Of a stretch of 64,000 nucleotides of DNA, positions 54,792-63,463 are shown in pieces; within the stretch, counting starts at the first letter, position 1, and the number at the start of each line of letters is the position of its first letter. Under the pieces are notes generated by a model, which ran no database searches, had not been told where the DNA came from, and saw only the letters and a list, made by a program, of their open reading frames with translations. The DNA lies in contig JAHBWG010000054.1 of NCBI GenBank assembly GCA_019637095.1, positions 1 through 64,000 on the forward strand, read 5' to 3'. This stretch comes from Sandaracinaceae bacterium. Lineage in GTDB: Bacteria; Myxococcota_A; Polyangia; Polyangiales; Sandaracinaceae. The translations under genes and the position numbers were made by a program.

Positions 54792-55211
54792 ATGCCGGAG
54801 CTGAAGGGCACCAAGACCCACGAGAACCTCAAGGCCGCGTTCGCGGGCGAGTCGCAGGCCAACCGCCGCTACCTCTACTTCGCCAAGATCGCGGACGTCG
54901 AGGGCTTCCCGGACATCGCGGGGAACTTCCGCCAGACCGCCGAGGGCGAGACCGGGCACGCGCACGGGCACCTCGACTACCTCAAGAAGGTCGGCGATCC
55001 GGCGACCGGCCTCCCGATCGGCGGCACGCAGGAGAACCTCGCCGCGTCCGTCGCGGGCGAGACGCACGAGTACACGGACATGTACCCGGGCATGGCCAAG
55101 ACCGCGCGCGAGGAAGGCTTCGGCGAGATCGCGGACTGGTTCGAGACGCTCGCGAAGGCGGAGAAGTCGCACGCGGGCCGCTTCCAGCAGCTGCTCGACG
55201 AGATCTCCTGA
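54792..55211 (+). CDS. rubrerythrin
   Basis: A 139-residue four-helix di-iron protein that reduces hydrogen peroxide. Iron ligands are visible as Glu in [22 protein letters not shown] (ExxH), AGETHEY and EKSHAGRF. The C-terminal rubredoxin domain is absent, so electrons must come from a separate donor. The ATG at 54792 follows the strong ribosome site AGGAGAGAG. It heads a three-gene set with a CCG-type Fe-S protein and DUF3501, an arrangement known in many bacteria. Confidence 0.93.
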   Translation: MPELKGTKTHENLKAAFAGESQANRRYLYFAKIADVEGFPDIAGNFRQTAEGETGHAHGHLDYLKKVGDPATGLPIGGTQENLAASVAGETHEYTDMYPGMAKTAREEGFGEIADWFETLAKAEKSHAGRFQQLLDEIS

Positions 55212-55233
55212 CGCGGCGAGGACACCGGCAGCC

Positions 55234-56592
55234 GTGAGCGACGGACCCATCTCGTACCTGCCCTCCGACGGCCTCTCGTACGATCCGACGGAGGCCGTCT
55301 ACTGGGACGAGGCCGCGCTCGCCAAGGAGCTCGAGCGCGCGTTCGAGGTCTGCCACGGCTGCCGGATGTGCTTCAAGTACTGCGACTCCTTCCCGACGCT
55401 CTTCCGTTTCATCGACGAGCGCCACGGGGGCGACGTCCGCAAGCTCACGCGCGCCGAGACGGAGGAGGTCGTCGACCACTGCTTCCAGTGCAAGCTGTGC
55501 GAGGTCCAGTGCCCGTACACCCCGCGCGACGGGCACGAGTTCCAGCTCGACTTCCCCAAGCTCGTGCACCGCTACAACGCGGTGCACGGCTCCCGGAGGT
55601 CGTGGCTCCAGCGCGCCGCGCTCTCGGACCCGGATCGGACCGGCGCCGCCGCGCGCGCGAGCTTCGGGCTCGCCAATGCGATGAACCGCGTCGCGCTGCA
55701 CCGCTGGTTCATGGAGAAGGCGCTCGGCATCCACCGCGACAAGCTGCTGCCCGACTTCGCCGCGTCGACGTTCGAGCGCTGGGCCACCGCCGAGGGGCTC
55801 ACCGACGGAGAGCCCGGCGAGGTCGTGCTCTTCTCGACCTGCTACGTCGAGCACAACGAGCCCGAGGTCGGCAAGGACACGGTGAAGGTCCTGCGGCGCA
55901 ACGGGGTCGAGGTCCGCTGTCAACGCGGGTTGCAATGCTGCGGCATGCCCGCGTGGGAGTCGGGCGACCTCGCCACGCTGCGCCGGAAGGCGCACGCGAA
56001 CCTCGACCGGCTGATGCCGCACGTCGAGGCGGGCGCGAAGGTCGTCGTGATCAACCCCACCTGCTCGATGATGCTGCGCCGCGAGTGGCCGGAGCTGCTC
56101 GAGGGCGCGGACCGAGAGCGCAGCGAGCGGCTCGCGGGCGCGGTGATGGACGCGGGCGAGTACCTCTGGTCGATCCGCAACGAGGCGCGCTTCGACGCGA
56201 AGTTCGCCTCGAGCCCGGGGGACAAGGTCGCCTACCACGCGCCCTGTCACCTGCGCGCGCAGGGCGTCGGCTTCAAGGGGCGCGATCTGTTGCGCAAGAT
56301 CCCCGGCGTGAAGCCGGCGACGGTGATGGAGTGCTGCGGGCACGACGGCACCTACGCGATGACGGTGGATGGGTTCGAACCCTCCGCGCGCCTCGGCAAG
56401 AAGGCGTTCGAGGGCATGGCCGAGGCGGGCGCCGAGATCTGGGCGACGGACTGCCCGCTCGCGGCGCTCCAGTTCCAGCAGCACGCGGGCGTCAAGCCGA
56501 TGCACCCGATGAGCATCCTCGCGCGCGCCTACGAGCCGGACGGCTTCGGGCCCGCGGGCGAGGCGCAGGACGAAGGAGAGGGCGAAGGATGA
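55234..56592 (+). CDS. CCG-domain Fe-S oxidoreductase (GlpC/HdrD-like)
   Basis: A 452-residue cytoplasmic electron-transfer protein. Two [4Fe-4S] motifs occur near the N-terminus ([11 protein letters not shown] and [12 protein letters not shown]). Two CCG domains follow, with Cys-Cys in [11 protein letters not shown] and [11 protein letters not shown] plus supporting Cys in [15 protein letters not shown] and APCHLRA. These resemble the non-cubane cluster domains of heterodisulfide reductase D and GlpC. It lies 22 nt after rubrerythrin and overlaps DUF3501 (ATGA), so it is probably the electron donor for the rubrerythrin. Confidence 0.9.
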   Translation: MSDGPISYLPSDGLSYDPTEAVYWDEAALAKELERAFEVCHGCRMCFKYCDSFPTLFRFIDERHGGDVRKLTRAETEEVVDHCFQCKLCEVQCPYTPRDGHEFQLDFPKLVHRYNAVHGSRRSWLQRAALSDPDRTGAAARASFGLANAMNRVALHRWFMEKALGIHRDKLLPDFAASTFERWATAEGLTDGEPGEVVLFSTCYVEHNEPEVGKDTVKVLRRNGVEVRCQRGLQCCGMPAWESGDLATLRRKAHANLDRLMPHVEAGAKVVVINPTCSMMLRREWPELLEGADRERSERLAGAVMDAGEYLWSIRNEARFDAKFASSPGDKVAYHAPCHLRAQGVGFKGRDLLRKIPGVKPATVMECCGHDGTYAMTVDGFEPSARLGKKAFEGMAEAGAEIWATDCPLAALQFQQHAGVKPMHPMSILARAYEPDGFGPAGEAQDEGEGEG

Positions 56593-57143
56593 GGCCGATC
56601 GAGCGCGCCGAGATCGTCGACTGGCAGACCTACGAGGACGGCCGCGAGGCGACGCGTCCCGCCGCGCTCGCGGCCAAGGACCTGCGTCGCGTCCAGCTCG
56701 GCGAGCACTTCACCTTCCTCTTCGAGAACCGCGACACCATCCGCTATCAGATCCAAGAGATGATGCGGGTCGAGAAGATCGTGCGCGAGGCGGACATCGA
56801 GCACGAGATCGCCACGTACAACGAGCTCTTGTTCGACGACGGCCGCCTCGGCTGCTCGCTGTTGATCGGGATCGACGACCCCGAGGAGCGCGCGCACCTC
56901 CTGACCGAGTGGCTCGGGCTGCCCGAGCACCTCTACGCGGAGCTCCCCGACGGAACGCGCGTGCGCCCCGAGTTCGACGCGCGGCAGGTCGGCGAGACGC
57001 GCCTCTCGTCGGTGCAGTACCTCGCGTTCCGGCTCGGACGGACGGCGCCCGTCGCGCTCGGGGTCGACCACCCGAAGATCCGCGCACGCGTCGCGCTGAC
57101 CGACGTCCAGCGCGCCGCGCTGCAGTCGGACCTCGAGGGGTGA
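56589..57143 (+). CDS. DUF3501 family protein
   Basis: A 184-residue protein matching DUF3501: [17 protein letters not shown] near the start, [31 protein letters not shown] and a late [12 protein letters not shown]. The family has no settled biochemical role but is regularly found with rubrerythrin and CCG Fe-S genes, as here. The overlapping ATGA with the Fe-S gene indicates coupled translation. A role in the same redox pathway is inferred from context alone. Confidence 0.85.
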   Translation: MRPIERAEIVDWQTYEDGREATRPAALAAKDLRRVQLGEHFTFLFENRDTIRYQIQEMMRVEKIVREADIEHEIATYNELLFDDGRLGCSLLIGIDDPEERAHLLTEWLGLPEHLYAELPDGTRVRPEFDARQVGETRLSSVQYLAFRLGRTAPVALGVDHPKIRARVALTDVQRAALQSDLEG

Positions 57144-57152
57144 GCTGCCCAA

Positions 57153-57182
57153 GACGACGAGATGACGGGGATCGTCCCCTCC
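57153..57182. repeat. inverted copy of the repeat found upstream of the radical SAM gene
   Basis: The segment contains GACGAGATGACGGGGATCGT, and its reverse complement matches the copies at 59027-59093 almost base for base. It also holds the small hairpin GGGGA-TCG-TCCCC (57167-57179), which sits between two convergent stop codons and could aid termination. Confidence 0.65.
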
Positions 57183-57187
57183 GCTCT

Positions 57188-59005
57188 TCACGCGCCGCGG
57201 GGCGGCGCGAGCGCGTAGAGGGCCTGCGGGCTGATCGGGGCGAGCTCTGCCCAGCCGTAGCGGTCGACGTAGAGGGCGTACTGCTCGCCGGCGCACGCGG
57301 GCGCGAGCGCGCACGCGGTGAGGTGCGGGCACGGGACGGTGGCGGCGGCGAACGCAGGCTCGCCCGTGGGGTCCGAGCCGACGTGGACGAAGGCGAGGGA
57401 GCGGTACTCGGTGCCGTGCAGGTGTCGCGGCGCGCCGACCTCGCGGAGCGAGAGGAGCGGGAGGCCGCGCGCCTGCTCCTCGCGCAGGAGCAAGCAGGGG
57501 TGGGCGACGAGGTGGGCGAGCTCGCGACGCACGCGCTCGGAGGCGCTCACGGCCAGGACGCGGGCGAGCACGTCGGCCTCGGCGAGCGCCGCGTCGCGCC
57601 AGCGGTCGTGTGGGCTCTGCGTCATCGGGTACGGCAGGTGGACGTGCATCGGCACGCCGAGCGCGTCCGCGTGCGCGAGCAGCCGAGGGAGCTCGTCGAC
57701 GTTGTCGCGCACGACGACCGTCGAGAGCACGAGGGCGCCCGGTGGCGTCAATACGTCTTGCAACACATCGATCGCGCGGCGCACCTCGTCGAACGCGCCG
57801 GGGCGGCCGGTGACCCGGTCGTGCGTCTGCGCGTCGAGCCCGTAGAGCGGGACGACGACGGTGAGCGCCGCGGGCGCGGCCGCGACGAGCCGGCGCGCGA
57901 AGGCGGCGTCGGCGAAGCGCCGGCCGGTGCTCAGCACGGTGAGCCGCTCGAAGCCCTGCGCGCGCATCGACGCGACGAGCGGCAGGACCTCCGAGAACGC
58001 GAGCGGGTCGATGCCGTTGAGGCGGACCTCGCGGGCGCCCGCGCGGCGCGCGAGGGCGAGCTCGCGCTCGAGGCGCGCGCGCTCCTCGGCGCCGCCGTCG
58101 CTCGGCGGCTGGTACTCCTTGACCGAACAGAAGGCGCACGCCTGGCCGCAGTCCGCGTCGACCGCGAGGTTCAGCACCGGCCGCGCGAGCACGCCGGCGC
58201 CGCTCTCGACGCTCGTCGGCACGCTCGCCTCGCCCTCGGCGGGCACCGCGAGCGCGCGCAGCTCCGCGAGCGAGCGCGGGAAGCGCAGCGTCACGCCCTC
58301 GAGCGCGCGGCCGAGGTGCGCCGCGAGGTGCGAGAGCAGCGAGGCCACCTCGAGCGAGAGCAACGTCTCTTGCGAGCTCCCGCGGCCGAAGCGGCGCAGG
58401 GCGATCTCGATCGGCCCGACGCGCGCGAAGGGGCGCCCGAGCGCGGGGCCGACCTCGACGTGGACGAGCTCGCCGTCGGGCGTGGCGAGCGCGCAGAGGT
58501 AGGTGCCCGGCGCGGCGTCGGTCGTGCGCGGCAGCTCGATCGAGCGGAGCGTGAAGCCGACGAGCGGCGGCCCGCCGACCTCGAGCGCGGGCGCGAGCAG
58601 CGCGGCGAGCCCTGGCGGATCGAACGGCACCTCACGCGTCGGGCTCGCGCCGAGCTCGCCGGGCAAGCGCGCGGGTACGGGCGCGACGTGGGGGAAGCGC
58701 GCGATCACGCCACCTGGCGCGCGCGCGAGGCTCCGCGCGAACGCGCGCCCGACCCGCACCGCCTCCGCGTCGTCGAGGCCGTGGCGCGCCACGTACGTCA
58801 CGTCCCCGGCGGGCGTCGACGCGAGCGCGCGCGGCTCGCTCCCCGCTGGATGGACCATCAGCTCGAGCGCCGCCCCGTCGTCGCGCGCGAGCCGGACGCG
58901 CAGCCGCCCGTCCTCGTCGGCGCCGAGCGGCTCCACCCGGTAGCGCCCGAGCCGCGCGCCCTTCCCATCCGTGGTCGCGAGCCGCGGCGCCTCGTCGTCC
59001 GCCAT
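57188..59005 (-). CDS. radical SAM protein
   Basis: A 605-residue protein. The N-terminal ~300 residues are a mixed alpha/beta region without a recognised domain (HPAGSEPRALASTPAGDVTY, LRRFGRGSSQETLLSLE). The radical SAM core begins LNLAVDADCGQACAFCSVKEY with CxxxCxxC, followed by LNGIDPLAFSEVLPLVASM and VVVRDNVDELPRLL. Late cysteines in CPHLTACALAPACAG may bind an auxiliary cluster as in SPASM/twitch enzymes, which modify peptides or proteins. The substrate is unknown and no precursor peptide was seen. The ATG at 59005 is 22 bp from the nearest repeat copy. Confidence 0.85.
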   Translation of the reverse strand: MADDEAPRLATTDGKGARLGRYRVEPLGADEDGRLRVRLARDDGAALELMVHPAGSEPRALASTPAGDVTYVARHGLDDAEAVRVGRAFARSLARAPGGVIARFPHVAPVPARLPGELGASPTREVPFDPPGLAALLAPALEVGGPPLVGFTLRSIELPRTTDAAPGTYLCALATPDGELVHVEVGPALGRPFARVGPIEIALRRFGRGSSQETLLSLEVASLLSHLAAHLGRALEGVTLRFPRSLAELRALAVPAEGEASVPTSVESGAGVLARPVLNLAVDADCGQACAFCSVKEYQPPSDGGAEERARLERELALARRAGAREVRLNGIDPLAFSEVLPLVASMRAQGFERLTVLSTGRRFADAAFARRLVAAAPAALTVVVPLYGLDAQTHDRVTGRPGAFDEVRRAIDVLQDVLTPPGALVLSTVVVRDNVDELPRLLAHADALGVPMHVHLPYPMTQSPHDRWRDAALAEADVLARVLAVSASERVRRELAHLVAHPCLLLREEQARGLPLLSLREVGAPRHLHGTEYRSLAFVHVGSDPTGEPAFAAATVPCPHLTACALAPACAGEQYALYVDRYGWAELAPISPQALYALAPPRGA

Positions 59006-59026
59006 CCCGGTGAAGCGTAGCGGGAT

Positions 59027-59093
59027 GGGGGACGATCTTCTCCATTTCGTCATTCGCGAGGGGGGACGATCCTCGTCATCTCGTCATTCGCGC
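59027..59093. repeat. two tandem copies of a 34-bp repeat upstream of the radical SAM gene
   Basis: Copies begin at 59027 and 59061, each opening GGGGGACGATC and containing TTTCGTCATTCGCG or CTCGTCATTCGCG; they differ at about six positions. A third, inverted copy lies past the far end of the gene at 57153-57182. The tandem copies sit just upstream of the radical SAM start and could act as regulator sites. Confidence 0.7.
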
Positions 59094-59132
59094 TCGGCGT
59101 CGACGTCGGGCGCGAAGCACCCCGCGGCCAAC

Positions 59133-59570
59133 TCAACGCACGTCGGTCTCGCGCCCGAACAGCTCCGCCTCGAAGCGATCCGCGAAGACCGCCACCTCGC
59201 GCAGCCGCGCGGCGAGGTGCTCGGGATCGAGGCCGCGCGTCTCGACCGCGCTGCCGACCTTCAGGTGCTCGACGCCGTGGGCGTCCGGCCCCGCGAGGTA
59301 GATCGAGCAGCGCAGCGCGCCGACCATCTGGCGCAGGAGCGACGCGAGATCGAGCGCGGGCTCGTAGGGGCCGACCGTGCTCGCGAGGTAGAGCCGATCG
59401 CCGGCCTCGCCCTCGAAGAGCTGCACGATCTGCCGGCGCGCGCCGCCGGACGCGTCGTGCGGATCGAGGAACACCCAGACGTCCACGAACCAGCTGCCCG
59501 CGTCCGTTTGGACTGGCGCGTCGAGGAGCTGCGCGGCGCTGCGCACGATGTCGTCGAGCACGGGCGTCAC
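59133..59570 (-). CDS. YbjN/secretion-chaperone-like small protein
   Basis: A 145-residue protein with helix-strand-strand-strand-helix character: LDDIVRSAAQLLD, then SWFVDVWVFLDP, IVQLFEG, RLYLASTVGPY, then ASLLRQMVGALRCSIYLA. This order is typical of YbjN and of type III secretion chaperone-fold proteins, but I see no diagnostic motif. The start GTG (59570) is 4 nt after the kinase stop, so it is likely expressed with the RDD kinase. A partner role for the kinase is possible. Confidence 0.5.
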   Translation of the reverse strand: MTPVLDDIVRSAAQLLDAPVQTDAGSWFVDVWVFLDPHDASGGARRQIVQLFEGEAGDRLYLASTVGPYEPALDLASLLRQMVGALRCSIYLAGPDAHGVEHLKVGSAVETRGLDPEHLAARLREVAVFADRFEAELFGRETDVR

Positions 59571-59574
59571 GCTA

Positions 59575-61083
59575 TCACGAGCTGCGCGCGGGCGTGGCGT
59601 CGCGCGAGCCGCCCGCGCCCTGCTTCACCGAGCGCCGGCCCGCGCTCGACGGGGGCGGGCGCGGCGCGATCGTGCGGCGGTCGAGCCGGTGCACGACCAC
59701 CGTCCCGAGCACCATGTCGTGCACCGTCTTTCGCTGCGGATGGAAGAGCGCCACGCCGAGCCCGACCACGTAGAGCACGGTGAGGAACCCGTGGCTGAGC
59801 CCCGCCGCGATCAAGAGCCGCTCGAGGTCCTGCAGCGAGTCGGCGCGCAGCCCCTCCATCGTCTCGAGCAGCTGCGGGATCCCCGCCGACAGCGCGATCG
59901 TCGCGCCCGCGAGCATGGGCATCCAGAGCGAGACGAGCGTCCGCGCGGCGGCGCGCACCCAGCCGAGCTTGCCGTAGTCGTCGCGCACCACCTCGATGCC
60001 GAGCAGGTACTTCACCGGCGACTGCCCGCGCCAACCGTGCCCGACCGTGACGATCGACAGGTAGACCACGAGGCCGATCCAACCGAGGAACCCGATCAAG
60101 AGGCCGGCGAGCACGAAGTCGCCGAGCACCGCGAAGAGGCGCGTCGTGAAGGTCGCGTAGCTGCGCGCCTGCGGCGCCGCCGCCTCGAGGTCGGCGATGA
60201 GCGCCGCGTAGCTCTCGTAGCGGTCGTCCGGCTTCTTCGCGAGGAGCCGCTCGACGACCTTCGCCAGCGGCCGCGGCACGTGCGCCGCGCGCTTGGCGAG
60301 CGGCACCAGATCCTCGCTCAGGTGCTTGGCGACGACGGCGAGCGGCCGCGGGCCCTCGAACGGCGGCTCGCCCACGAGCAGGTGGTGGAACGCGGCGCCC
60401 ATCGAGTACATGTCGGCGCGGAAGTCGATGGTGTCGCCCGTCGCCTGCTCGGGCGCGATGTAGTAGGGGCTCCCGACGAGCGCGCCCTCCTGCGTGATCT
60501 GGTTGTCGCCGTCCATCGGCTTGGCGAGGCCGAAGTCGGCGATCTTGATGCGGCCGTCGAGGTCGCGCATCAGGTTCGACGGCTTGATGTCGCGGTGGAT
60601 GACGCCTGCCTTCTGCGCGGCCTCGAGCCCGCGCGCGACCTCGATCATCGCGACGCGCGCTTGCTCCGGGTCCATCGTCTCGCCGGCCTTGAGGACGTCC
60701 TCGAGGTCGCCGCCCTCGACGCGCTCCATCGCGAAGAAGAGCGACGTGTTCCCGTCGGGCGCGGGGCGCCGCCCGATGTAGTAGATGTGGACGATGTTCG
60801 GGTGCTTGAGCCGCGCCTGCGCGCGCGCCTCGCGCAGGAATCGATCGGTCATCTCCGGGCCGCCCGTCGCGTCCGCGCGCAGCACCTTGATCGCCACCGG
60901 CCGATCGAGCGAGACGTCGGTCGCCGCGTAGACCTCGCCCATCCCGCCGCGCCCGAGCAGCGCCTCGATCGCGAAGTGGTCGAGCCGCGACTCCGTCAGC
61001 GACGGGCGCGCGGGCGCGACGCTCGAGGGCGTCGTCCCCGAGGCCGCGGCGACGGTCTCCGCCAGGGCGCGCGAGTCGTCCAC
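59575..61083 (-). CDS. Ser/Thr protein kinase with C-terminal RDD membrane domain
   Basis: A 502-residue membrane kinase. Residues ~35-300: Hanks kinase with LGRGGMGEVY, VAIKVL, HRDIKPSN, DFGLAK and GSPYYIAPEQ, all catalytic residues present. Residues ~315-465: an RDD-family membrane module with several helices (FAVLGDFVLAGLLIGFLGWI, LVVYLSIVTVGHGWRGQSPV and LLIAAGLSHGFLTVLYVVGL), then FHPQRKTVHDMVLGTVVVHR. RDD domains are proposed transport or membrane-sensing modules. The pairing puts the kinase before the membrane part, unlike the kinase at 8446. Divergent from speA with 68 bp between. Confidence 0.9.
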   Translation of the reverse strand: MDDSRALAETVAAASGTTPSSVAPARPSLTESRLDHFAIEALLGRGGMGEVYAATDVSLDRPVAIKVLRADATGGPEMTDRFLREARAQARLKHPNIVHIYYIGRRPAPDGNTSLFFAMERVEGGDLEDVLKAGETMDPEQARVAMIEVARGLEAAQKAGVIHRDIKPSNLMRDLDGRIKIADFGLAKPMDGDNQITQEGALVGSPYYIAPEQATGDTIDFRADMYSMGAAFHHLLVGEPPFEGPRPLAVVAKHLSEDLVPLAKRAAHVPRPLAKVVERLLAKKPDDRYESYAALIADLEAAAPQARSYATFTTRLFAVLGDFVLAGLLIGFLGWIGLVVYLSIVTVGHGWRGQSPVKYLLGIEVVRDDYGKLGWVRAAARTLVSLWMPMLAGATIALSAGIPQLLETMEGLRADSLQDLERLLIAAGLSHGFLTVLYVVGLGVALFHPQRKTVHDMVLGTVVVHRLDRRTIAPRPPPSSAGRRSVKQGAGGSRDATPARSS

Positions 61084-61151
61084 GGGCCGAATGCTACACC
61101 GCCGCGTTTTCCTTTGCTCGCCGGGCCCGAACCGCTTAGAAACCGCCCGAC

Positions 61152-63062
61152 ATGGACGACGACACGCCCTGGACGGCGGCGAAGAGCGCCGAGCTGTACC
61201 AGATCAACGGCTGGGGCACCCCGTACTTCCGCGTCAGCGAGGCGGGGCGCGTCGAGGTGGTCCCGTTCCCGGACGACGACCGCAAGACGTTCGACCTCTA
61301 CGACCTCGTCCTGGATCTCGAGGCGCGCGGGCTCGACCTGCCGCTCTTGATCCGCTTCAGCGACGTGCTCGCGGATCGCATCCGGCACATCAACCAGTGC
61401 TTCGCGAACGCGATCCAGGAGTACGAGTACGCAGGGATCTACCGCGGCGTGTTCCCGGTGAAGGTGAACCAGCAGCGCCACCTCATCGACGAGGTCGTCG
61501 AGCACGGCAAGCCGTGGCGCGTCGGGCTCGAGGCGGGCAGCAAGCCCGAGCTGCTCATCGCGCTGAGCGCCACGCGCGATCCGGGCGAGCTCATCATCTG
61601 CAACGGCTACAAGGACCGCGCGTACATCGAGACGGCGCTGCTCGCGCAGCTCTTCGACAAGACGGTCATCGTGGTGCTCGAGCGCTTCGAAGAGCTCGGG
61701 TTCGCGCTCGAGGCGGCGGAGCGCACGGGCGTGCGGCCCACGCTCGGCGTGCGCAGCAAGCTCACCTCGCGCGGCGTCGGGCGCTGGATGACCTCGGCCG
61801 GAGATCGCGCGAAGTTCGGCCTGAGCGCGGACGAGATCGTCCGCGTCGTCGACACGCTCGCCGAGCGCGGGATGCTCGACTGCCTCCAGCTCCTGCACTT
61901 CCACATCGGCAGCCAGATCTCGAGCATCACGCCGATCAAGAACGCGCTGCGCGAGGCGGCGACGATCTACGTGGAGCTCGCGCGCATGGGCGCGAAGATG
62001 GGCTACCTCGACGTCGGCGGCGGCCTCGCGGTCGACTACGACGGCTCCCAGACCGACTTCCACGCCTCGAAGAACTACACGGAGCAGGAGTACGCCTACG
62101 ACGTCGTCTCGACGCTCAAGGAGGCGTGCGACAAGGCGCAGATCACGCCGCCGACGATCGTGAGCGAGAGCGGCCGCGGGATCAGCGCGCACCAGTCGGT
62201 GCTCGTGTTCGAGATCGTGGGCGAGAGCCGGATCGGCGCGCCGGCGCCGCCGGAGCGGCCGGAGGCCGACGCGCACCGGATCCTCAAGGGGCTGTACGAG
62301 ACCTGGGAGAACATCCGCCCCAAGAACGTGCAAGAGAGCTTGCATGACGCACAGCAGGCGAAGGACGAGGCGTCGAGCCTCTTCAACTTCGGCTACTTCA
62401 GCCTGCGTCAGCGCGCGCAGGCCGAACGGCTCTACTGGAAGTGCATCGAGAAGATCCTCGACGCGTCGACCCGCCGCCGCCGCATGCCCGAGGAGATCGA
62501 CCAGCTCCGCGACGCGGTGGCGTCGATCTACTACGGGAACTTCTCGGTGTTCCAGTCGGCGCCGGACGTGTGGGCGATCGACCAGCTGTTCCCGATCATG
62601 CCGATCCACCGGCTGAACGAGCAGCCGACCGCGCGCGCGACGATCGCGGACCTGACGTGCGACAGCGACGGCAAGATCGATCGCTTCATCGACGTCGAGG
62701 ACGTGAAGCACGCGCTCGAGGTGCACGAGCTGCGCGTCGGAGAGCGCTACTTCCTCGGGCTGTTCCTGAACGGCGCCTACCAGGAGATCCTCGGCGACCT
62801 GCACAACCTGTTCGGCGACACCAACGCGGTGCACGTTCGGATGGAGGAGGAGGGCTACATGGTCTCCGCCGTCATCAAGGGTGACAGCGTGCAGGAGGTG
62901 CTCGGCTACGTGGAGTACGAGCCGTTGCGCATGGTGGAGCGCGTGCGCCGGCAAGCGGAGCGCGCGATGCGGCAGGGCCTCATCACGGTCGAGAACGTGA
63001 AGCTCCTGATGAAGCACTACGAGGACGCCCTGCGGGGCTACACGTACCTCACGGACGATTGA
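61152..63062 (+). CDS. speA: biosynthetic arginine decarboxylase
   Basis: A 636-residue PLP enzyme that makes agmatine from arginine for polyamine synthesis. Fold-type III motifs are present: PLP Lys in YRGVFPVKVNQQ, LEAGSKPELL, LLHFHIGSQ, YLDVGGGLAVDYDG, SESGRGISAHQS and the CDSDGKID substrate/dimer motif, which carries the catalytic Cys. Length matches the family (~630-650). The ATG at 61152 is the first in frame after a short divergent region that contains TTGCTC (61114), 17 bp, TAGAAA (61137), a weak promoter with an almost absent leader. Confidence 0.95.
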   Translation: MDDDTPWTAAKSAELYQINGWGTPYFRVSEAGRVEVVPFPDDDRKTFDLYDLVLDLEARGLDLPLLIRFSDVLADRIRHINQCFANAIQEYEYAGIYRGVFPVKVNQQRHLIDEVVEHGKPWRVGLEAGSKPELLIALSATRDPGELIICNGYKDRAYIETALLAQLFDKTVIVVLERFEELGFALEAAERTGVRPTLGVRSKLTSRGVGRWMTSAGDRAKFGLSADEIVRVVDTLAERGMLDCLQLLHFHIGSQISSITPIKNALREAATIYVELARMGAKMGYLDVGGGLAVDYDGSQTDFHASKNYTEQEYAYDVVSTLKEACDKAQITPPTIVSESGRGISAHQSVLVFEIVGESRIGAPAPPERPEADAHRILKGLYETWENIRPKNVQESLHDAQQAKDEASSLFNFGYFSLRQRAQAERLYWKCIEKILDASTRRRRMPEEIDQLRDAVASIYYGNFSVFQSAPDVWAIDQLFPIMPIHRLNEQPTARATIADLTCDSDGKIDRFIDVEDVKHALEVHELRVGERYFLGLFLNGAYQEILGDLHNLFGDTNAVHVRMEEEGYMVSAVIKGDSVQEVLGYVEYEPLRMVERVRRQAERAMRQGLITVENVKLLMKHYEDALRGYTYLTDD

Positions 63063-63064
63063 GC

Positions 63065-63096
63065 GCCGCAGCCTGGGCTAGCCGCAGCCTGGGCTA
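63065..63096. repeat. perfect 16-bp tandem duplication at convergent gene ends
   Basis: GCCGCAGCCTGGGCTA occurs twice head to tail (63065-63080 and 63081-63096). Each copy contains AGCC-TG-GGCT, a small hairpin, and the second supplies the stop codon of the MazG-like gene. It may help end transcription of speA and of the MazG-like gene. Confidence 0.75.
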
Positions 63097-63438
63097 CTGG
63101 CCGCTCCAGGTGCGCGCTTGGTTCGCCGCGTTCTTGCGGCGGAACGCCTCCTCGATGTCGATGTCCAGACGATTTGCGATCGCCAGGAGGTAGTTGAGCA
63201 CGTCGACGAGCTCGTCGGCGACCTCGTCGCGGCGCGCGCTCGCGTCGCCGGTCGGCGCGCCGCCCTCCTCGAACATGCGCCGCGCCCGCCGCACCGCCTT
63301 GAACAGCTCGCCGACCTCCTCGCCCATCAGGAAGCAGTTGTGGACGAGGTCCACGTCCAGCCAGCCGTGCATCGCCTCCAGCGCGTGGACGTAGCGCTGG
63401 TACTCGCGCATCGGGGCGCCCTCGGGTAGCTCGATCAT
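63094..63438 (-). CDS. MazG-like nucleotide pyrophosphohydrolase
   Basis: A 114-residue all-alpha protein with the MazG/dUTPase-like metal-binding pattern: EExxE-type GEEVGELFKAVRR and, after a loop, DEVADELVDVLNYLL (ExxD). Such enzymes hydrolyse nucleoside triphosphates to monophosphate and pyrophosphate, as house-cleaning or regulatory enzymes. It is a single-domain short form. The ATG at 63438 starts MIELPEG. It converges with speA, with the tandem duplication between. Confidence 0.85.
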   Translation of the reverse strand: MIELPEGAPMREYQRYVHALEAMHGWLDVDLVHNCFLMGEEVGELFKAVRRARRMFEEGGAPTGDASARRDEVADELVDVLNYLLAIANRLDIDIEEAFRRKNAANQARTWSGQ

Positions 63439-63463
63439 CGGAGCTCCCGTGTAGCACGCGCTC

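Noticed and set aside
59027-59093. Possible CRISPR repeats
   Set aside because: Only two directly adjacent copies without spacers and no cas genes; it is a tandem repeat.
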